Source: Isoetes taiwanensis (taxonomy: Eukaryota; Streptophyta; Lycopodiopsida; Isoetales; Isoetaceae). Taken from it: a stretch of 64,000 nucleotides of DNA. A program made the position numbers and the translations under genes. Positions 60,661 to 64,000 of the stretch are shown here, one piece after another. Within the stretch, counting starts at the first letter, position 1, and each line of letters starts with the position of its first letter. The notes below the pieces were generated by a model. That model saw only the letters and a list, made by a program, of their open reading frames with translations. It ran no database searches and was not told where the DNA came from. The stretch covers positions 24,448,618 to 24,512,617 of the forward strand of contig JAJEKV010000008.1 of NCBI GenBank assembly GCA_021234155.1, in the 5' to 3' direction.

Positions 60661-61284
60661 AAAACTACTTAGTAAATGCTAATGCTAATACCACTAGAGA
60701 AACAATTGCTAATGAATAGCAACTTGGAATTAATTACTGATTCTATTAGCATTACAACATAACCCTTAGCAAATCAAACCACTAACTGGTACTAGGACAT
60801 TGGGATGAAAGCATTGCTAATCTGTAGTGGTAGGTGGGCTTTACTAACTACAGATTTAGTTTAGTGCCAACATTGACAAAATTACTAACAGCGGCACCAA
60901 CATTAATGAAATTGGTAACATTAGCACTGTCATTTACAAAATCACTAACACTGGCACTAACATAAACACAATTACTAAAAGTGGCACCATAACACTTGCA
61001 CTATAACAAAAAATGCTCCATTCTTGCACTACGACTCGCATGAACACAACAACATCCCGATACCAGAGAACTTCAAATACTAGATCCGAGGAGAAAAGGT
61101 TGAAGATTATCCTAGGCTGGACAAAAGGGCAAAGATAGAAGAGATTAGAAAGGATAGGAAAGGCCAAGAAAGCGTAGCTCATGCAAGAAGAAGCCCCTCC
61201 TCCGCATGAGATCAAAGAATAGAAGCCATGGATACTGCTGAGAGATGAGATGATAGATAGGCTTTTCATTCATCTCAGCAGTTT
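60661..61284. other. Low-complexity region, no gene
   Basis: 60690-61000 is an irregular repeat of short ctaa(t/c)a and tggcac-type units. A 111-codon minus-strand frame (60934-61269) crosses it but is hydrophobic, low-complexity and unrecognised. Confidence 0.45.
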
Positions 61285-61740
61285 TTTCTACAATGGTATA
61301 GGATGGGTAGCTGCACATCGCAGGCTACCCAAAAAATGAAAAACATAGGGAATATCCAGTTATAACACCTGGACCCCAAATAAAATTGTGTGCTATAGAT
61401 GTTGGCTAGTGTAGCTGCCGAGAGTTTATCGCCGGGATTAAAAAACCCCGCCCTTTCGGGTTTTCGAGGAAAAACCATAGCGATAAAATCTCGGCAAGGG
61501 GCTTGGACAACGCAGGGCTGCTAAACGTTCCCAAAAAAAACCCACGCTCCACCGAGAATACCGAAGTCGCGCATCACCCCTGGACCTGCACATCACCAAC
61601 AGAAAAACCAATAGAGAAAAAACCTCGAAAAGCGAGGGGCTGGTCACGCGTGCCACGCGACAAAAAACAACATTTACACCTCGAAAAAGCGAGGGGCTGG
61701 TCACGCGTGCCACGCGACAATTATAACAAATATGTAGCAT
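61285..61740 (-). mobile_element. LINE-tail-like segment, minus strand
   Basis: On the minus strand, ggtttttcctcgaaaaccc, a GC hairpin and ggggttttttaatcccggcg resemble the 3' tails at 29029 and 56487. Upstream is a ~42-bp repeated unit (61623 and 61679) in a frame reading RVARVTSPSLF twice. The element's 3' end is not clear. Confidence 0.45.
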
Positions 61741-62354
61741 AATAACAGGGGGTTTTTTTTGTATTTTTGTACAGTTTTTCTAATGGTTTTTATATGATTT
61801 GATGGGCGCATTGCACAAGGCCTACTAATTAGTATATCTAGAGTGCGCAATTTATTTGCATACGCTTGAATTAATTTTAATGCCTCTTTTCAATAGTGTA
61901 GACCCATTACATTTATAATATTTTATTTTTTTATTTTAATAGTTCTATTTTTCCTATTACATTTTATTTTGCTCGACATGCAAAGCTCGAGCAGCTCATT
62001 TTAGGGTTCCTGTTTCCTCGAAAATTAGGTCTCTGGGTTATGGTTTTTGCTGTAAGGGATCTCGATCTCCAAAATCAAAGCTAATCGGTTTGATGGGTCT
62101 GATATATGGTTAATGCATCTAGTTATGAATGCCCAATGAAAATCTTGAATCGATTTAGGTGGAAGAGCTCTGCTTGGATAAGTGATTGCATCTCCAAACT
62201 CTGGCTTCAGTATGGCAAAGCATACAGTGGAGTATTTCGGCCAGAAAGTAGGGAATCCCCTTAGTTTTACCTTGTTCTGCTGCATATTGTCCCGATCCGC
62301 GCTTTTTAGAGCCGTACTTGGGATTGTTTTGCTCGTTCTTGATTTAGGGCAAAT

Positions 62355-62588
62355 ATGGCGGCCATAGCTGTGAAAAAGCCTAGCCGAAGTGATGAGGTTG
62401 CAAGCGCAGATGAGCAGATTAGAATTGCTCAAGAAATACAACGACATTTTGATTCTGTAGCACCTAAAAGGGCTCGAAAACCAGGAAGAAGTGAGCCTGG
62501 CTCTTTGGAGGATGATTCTGCATATGCAATTGGTGACATACCAGAAGTTCAAAGATTGAAAGAGTTGGAGGCTTGCACGACATTTTGA
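62355..62588 (+). CDS. Probable host gene, first exon; MEE59-like (tentative)
   Basis: ATG in a plausible context after a leader with no other long frame. Reads MAAIAVKKPSRSDEV, EQIRIAQEIQRHFDSVAPKR, KPGRSEPGS and IPEVQRLKELE. The spacing of HFD-(S)-APKR-xKPxRSEP-IPE resembles the small plant protein family of maternal effect embryo arrest 59 as I remember it; this needs a search. A 136-nt-offset duplication (62441 and 62577) cuts the exon, and two endings exist (KELEACT and KELG-stop), so the 3' part cannot be trusted. Downstream exons were not identified. Confidence 0.5.
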   Translation: MAAIAVKKPSRSDEVASADEQIRIAQEIQRHFDSVAPKRARKPGRSEPGSLEDDSAYAIGDIPEVQRLKELEACTTF

Positions 62589-62706
62589 TTCTGTAGCACC
62601 TAAAAGGGCTCGAAAACCAGGAAGAAGTGAGCCTGGCTCTTTGGAGGATGATTCTGCATATGCAATTGGTGACATACCAGAAGTTCAAAGATTGAAAGAG
62701 TTGGGA
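62441..62706 (+). repeat. 136-nt-offset duplication in the host exon (130 bp)
   Basis: 62441-62570 recur at 62577-62706. Confidence 0.97.
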
Positions 62707-62947
62707 TGATCACTGTGCCACGGATTATTACAGGAGCAGATGGTTGCTGGCCTACCCAGTAATCTATGTGTTTTTAAGAGAGAATTGCCATCCAGTGTTT
62801 ATCTACTGGGAGACTTCATCTGTACACAGTTTATGTTGAAAGGTTGTCCCTTTTATGTTCATGCTTTCCGTGTGTAAAAAGCATGCAATTTTAACAGTCA
62901 AGTCACTACAGTGGAGCTATGATACCCTGCATAATGCTTGTTTTTGG

Positions 62948-63219
62948 TGGAAGCCTTACAAAAGGTAAGATTTGGCCGTCAGAAATTTGTGTGGCATATG
63001 TTAAGTAGTGTTTCATTGTGACAGGTCCTGGGAAGTCTGCCTTAGACTTAAAACAACAGTGACCATTGTTGTTGTTCGACTGTTGGAAGCCTTACAAAAG
63101 GTAAGATTTGGCCGTCAGAAATTTGTGTGGCATATGTTAAGTAGTGTTTCATTGTGACAGGTCCTGGGAAGTCTGCCTTAGACTTAAAACAACAGTGACC
63201 ATTGTTGTTGTTCGACTGT
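62948..63219 (+). repeat. Exact 136-bp tandem duplication
   Basis: 62948-63083 repeated at 63084-63219. Confidence 0.97.
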
Positions 63220-64000
63220 TTTTAGTCCCAAATGGGCCTTGTGGTGGTGTTCTGGCGGACAAGCTTCACTTCTTCCTAAAATGATAACATGATCCGTTTT
63301 GTCCTTCTTTCTGCGGCACTCTATGCCATCTTCTATCCCGGCGGTGAATGTGACAAGTGGGTCTTGCCATTATATCTGATTTTAGTGCACTAATGGAACC
63401 TTGAGAGGTGTCTTTGTAGCAAGTCTTGTAGGATTTGCGTAAACATGAAGCGTCCCCGCCATTTTATTTTGGGAGCACATTATTGTGCATTACATTTCAC
63501 AGCCCAACATTGGGTAGATGAGATAGATAGAGCCTTTGCATTGATGGTTCTCTTCTTTTCGGGGAAGTGGGTGGTGCCCATGAAGCCAATTTTCTGGTTG
63601 GATTTTTGAACAGAAATATTTTTGTGGGCCAAAGCAGGGTGCACTCCCCATCTTATGGTTCCACTGCCTGGTGGAGTAAGTTTCATTTCTTTCATCCAAT
63701 TCTTCTTGTCTACTTTTAAGCTTTTTTGCATTCATCTCTTGATATTTCTAAAATGTCTTGACTATTGTTAGATTTGAATTTCTGGATGAAATGAGTGGCC
63801 TTTCACATTCCACAATCAGGCACGAATGGTCTTCCTTTTAATCTCTGCCTTTAACTTTGCACAAATCTGACTTTTGTAAACTAATAGGCACTCTGCATTA
63901 TGCATTATGTGTGGAACCAACATAGAATGTCCATTCTGCATTGAGTAATTGATCTTGTTTTCTGCATTTTTACCTAGGTCTATGTTCGCAGAATTGCGCC
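63220..64000. other. No supported gene
   Basis: Possibly intron or downstream region of the gene at 62355; only short frames on the minus strand. Confidence 0.35.

Noticed and set aside
60934-61269. Hydrophobic 111-codon minus-strand frame as a membrane protein
   Set aside because: It overlaps low-complexity repeat DNA and has no recognised features.

Overview
The window looks like intergenic DNA from a large, AT-rich, transposon-dense land-plant genome. The evidence is a pentatricopeptide-repeat relic, Ty1/copia, non-LTR and DNA-transposon debris, plant-type GT-AG splice sites, and transposase-derived domains (DUF8039/transposase_24-like and DUF7869-like) that I associate with plants. A fern or other seedless plant is my guess, at low confidence. 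No rRNA, tRNA, CRISPR array or prokaryotic operon was seen.

Layout. 1-6.7 kb: mostly non-coding, with weak exon-like pieces. 6.75-8.83 kb: first copy of a ~2.1-kb dispersed repeat carrying a coiled-coil gene. 8.85-16.25 kb: decayed minus-strand copia element, split by a ~1.1-kb non-LTR-like insertion and a 4.09-kb element with 32-bp terminal inverted repeats. 16.3-19.2 kb: a PPR fragment ended by a 447-bp foldback. 19.2-28.6 kb: almost no recognisable genes. 28.66-29.17 kb: 5'-truncated LINE. 30.9-43.2 kb: the most interesting part, a divergently transcribed gene pair. 45.5-49.7 kb: inverted repeat with ~2-kb arms. 52.98-57.0 kb: second copy of the dispersed repeat, continuing into a gene with a C-terminal FCP1-like region broken by a LINE tail. 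57.6-58.4 kb: ~180-bp tandem array. 59.9-60.7 kb: transposase-like relic. 61.3-61.7 kb: LINE-tail-like segment. 62.36 kb: start of a probable host gene.

The 31-43 kb module. A minus-strand gene (36970-31895) assembles across GT-AG introns into one uninterrupted frame of about 1,240 codons: a ParB-like DGQHS domain, a degenerate methyltransferase-like region and an FCP1/HAD-like domain. About 390 bp away a plus-strand gene (37359 onward) encodes two DUF8039-like domains and then a decayed DUF7869-like transposase region. Seventeen copies or relics of a CG-rich 21-nt palindrome lie in the introns and flanks of this pair, none in exons. I read it as a candidate undescribed DNA-transposon-like element; ends and mobility are not shown.

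Quality warning. More than twenty local direct duplications start exactly 136 nt after their first copy, in unrelated sequence contexts. A fixed offset like this points to an assembly join artefact more than biology, and several break reading frames. Gene models crossing them should be treated with caution.
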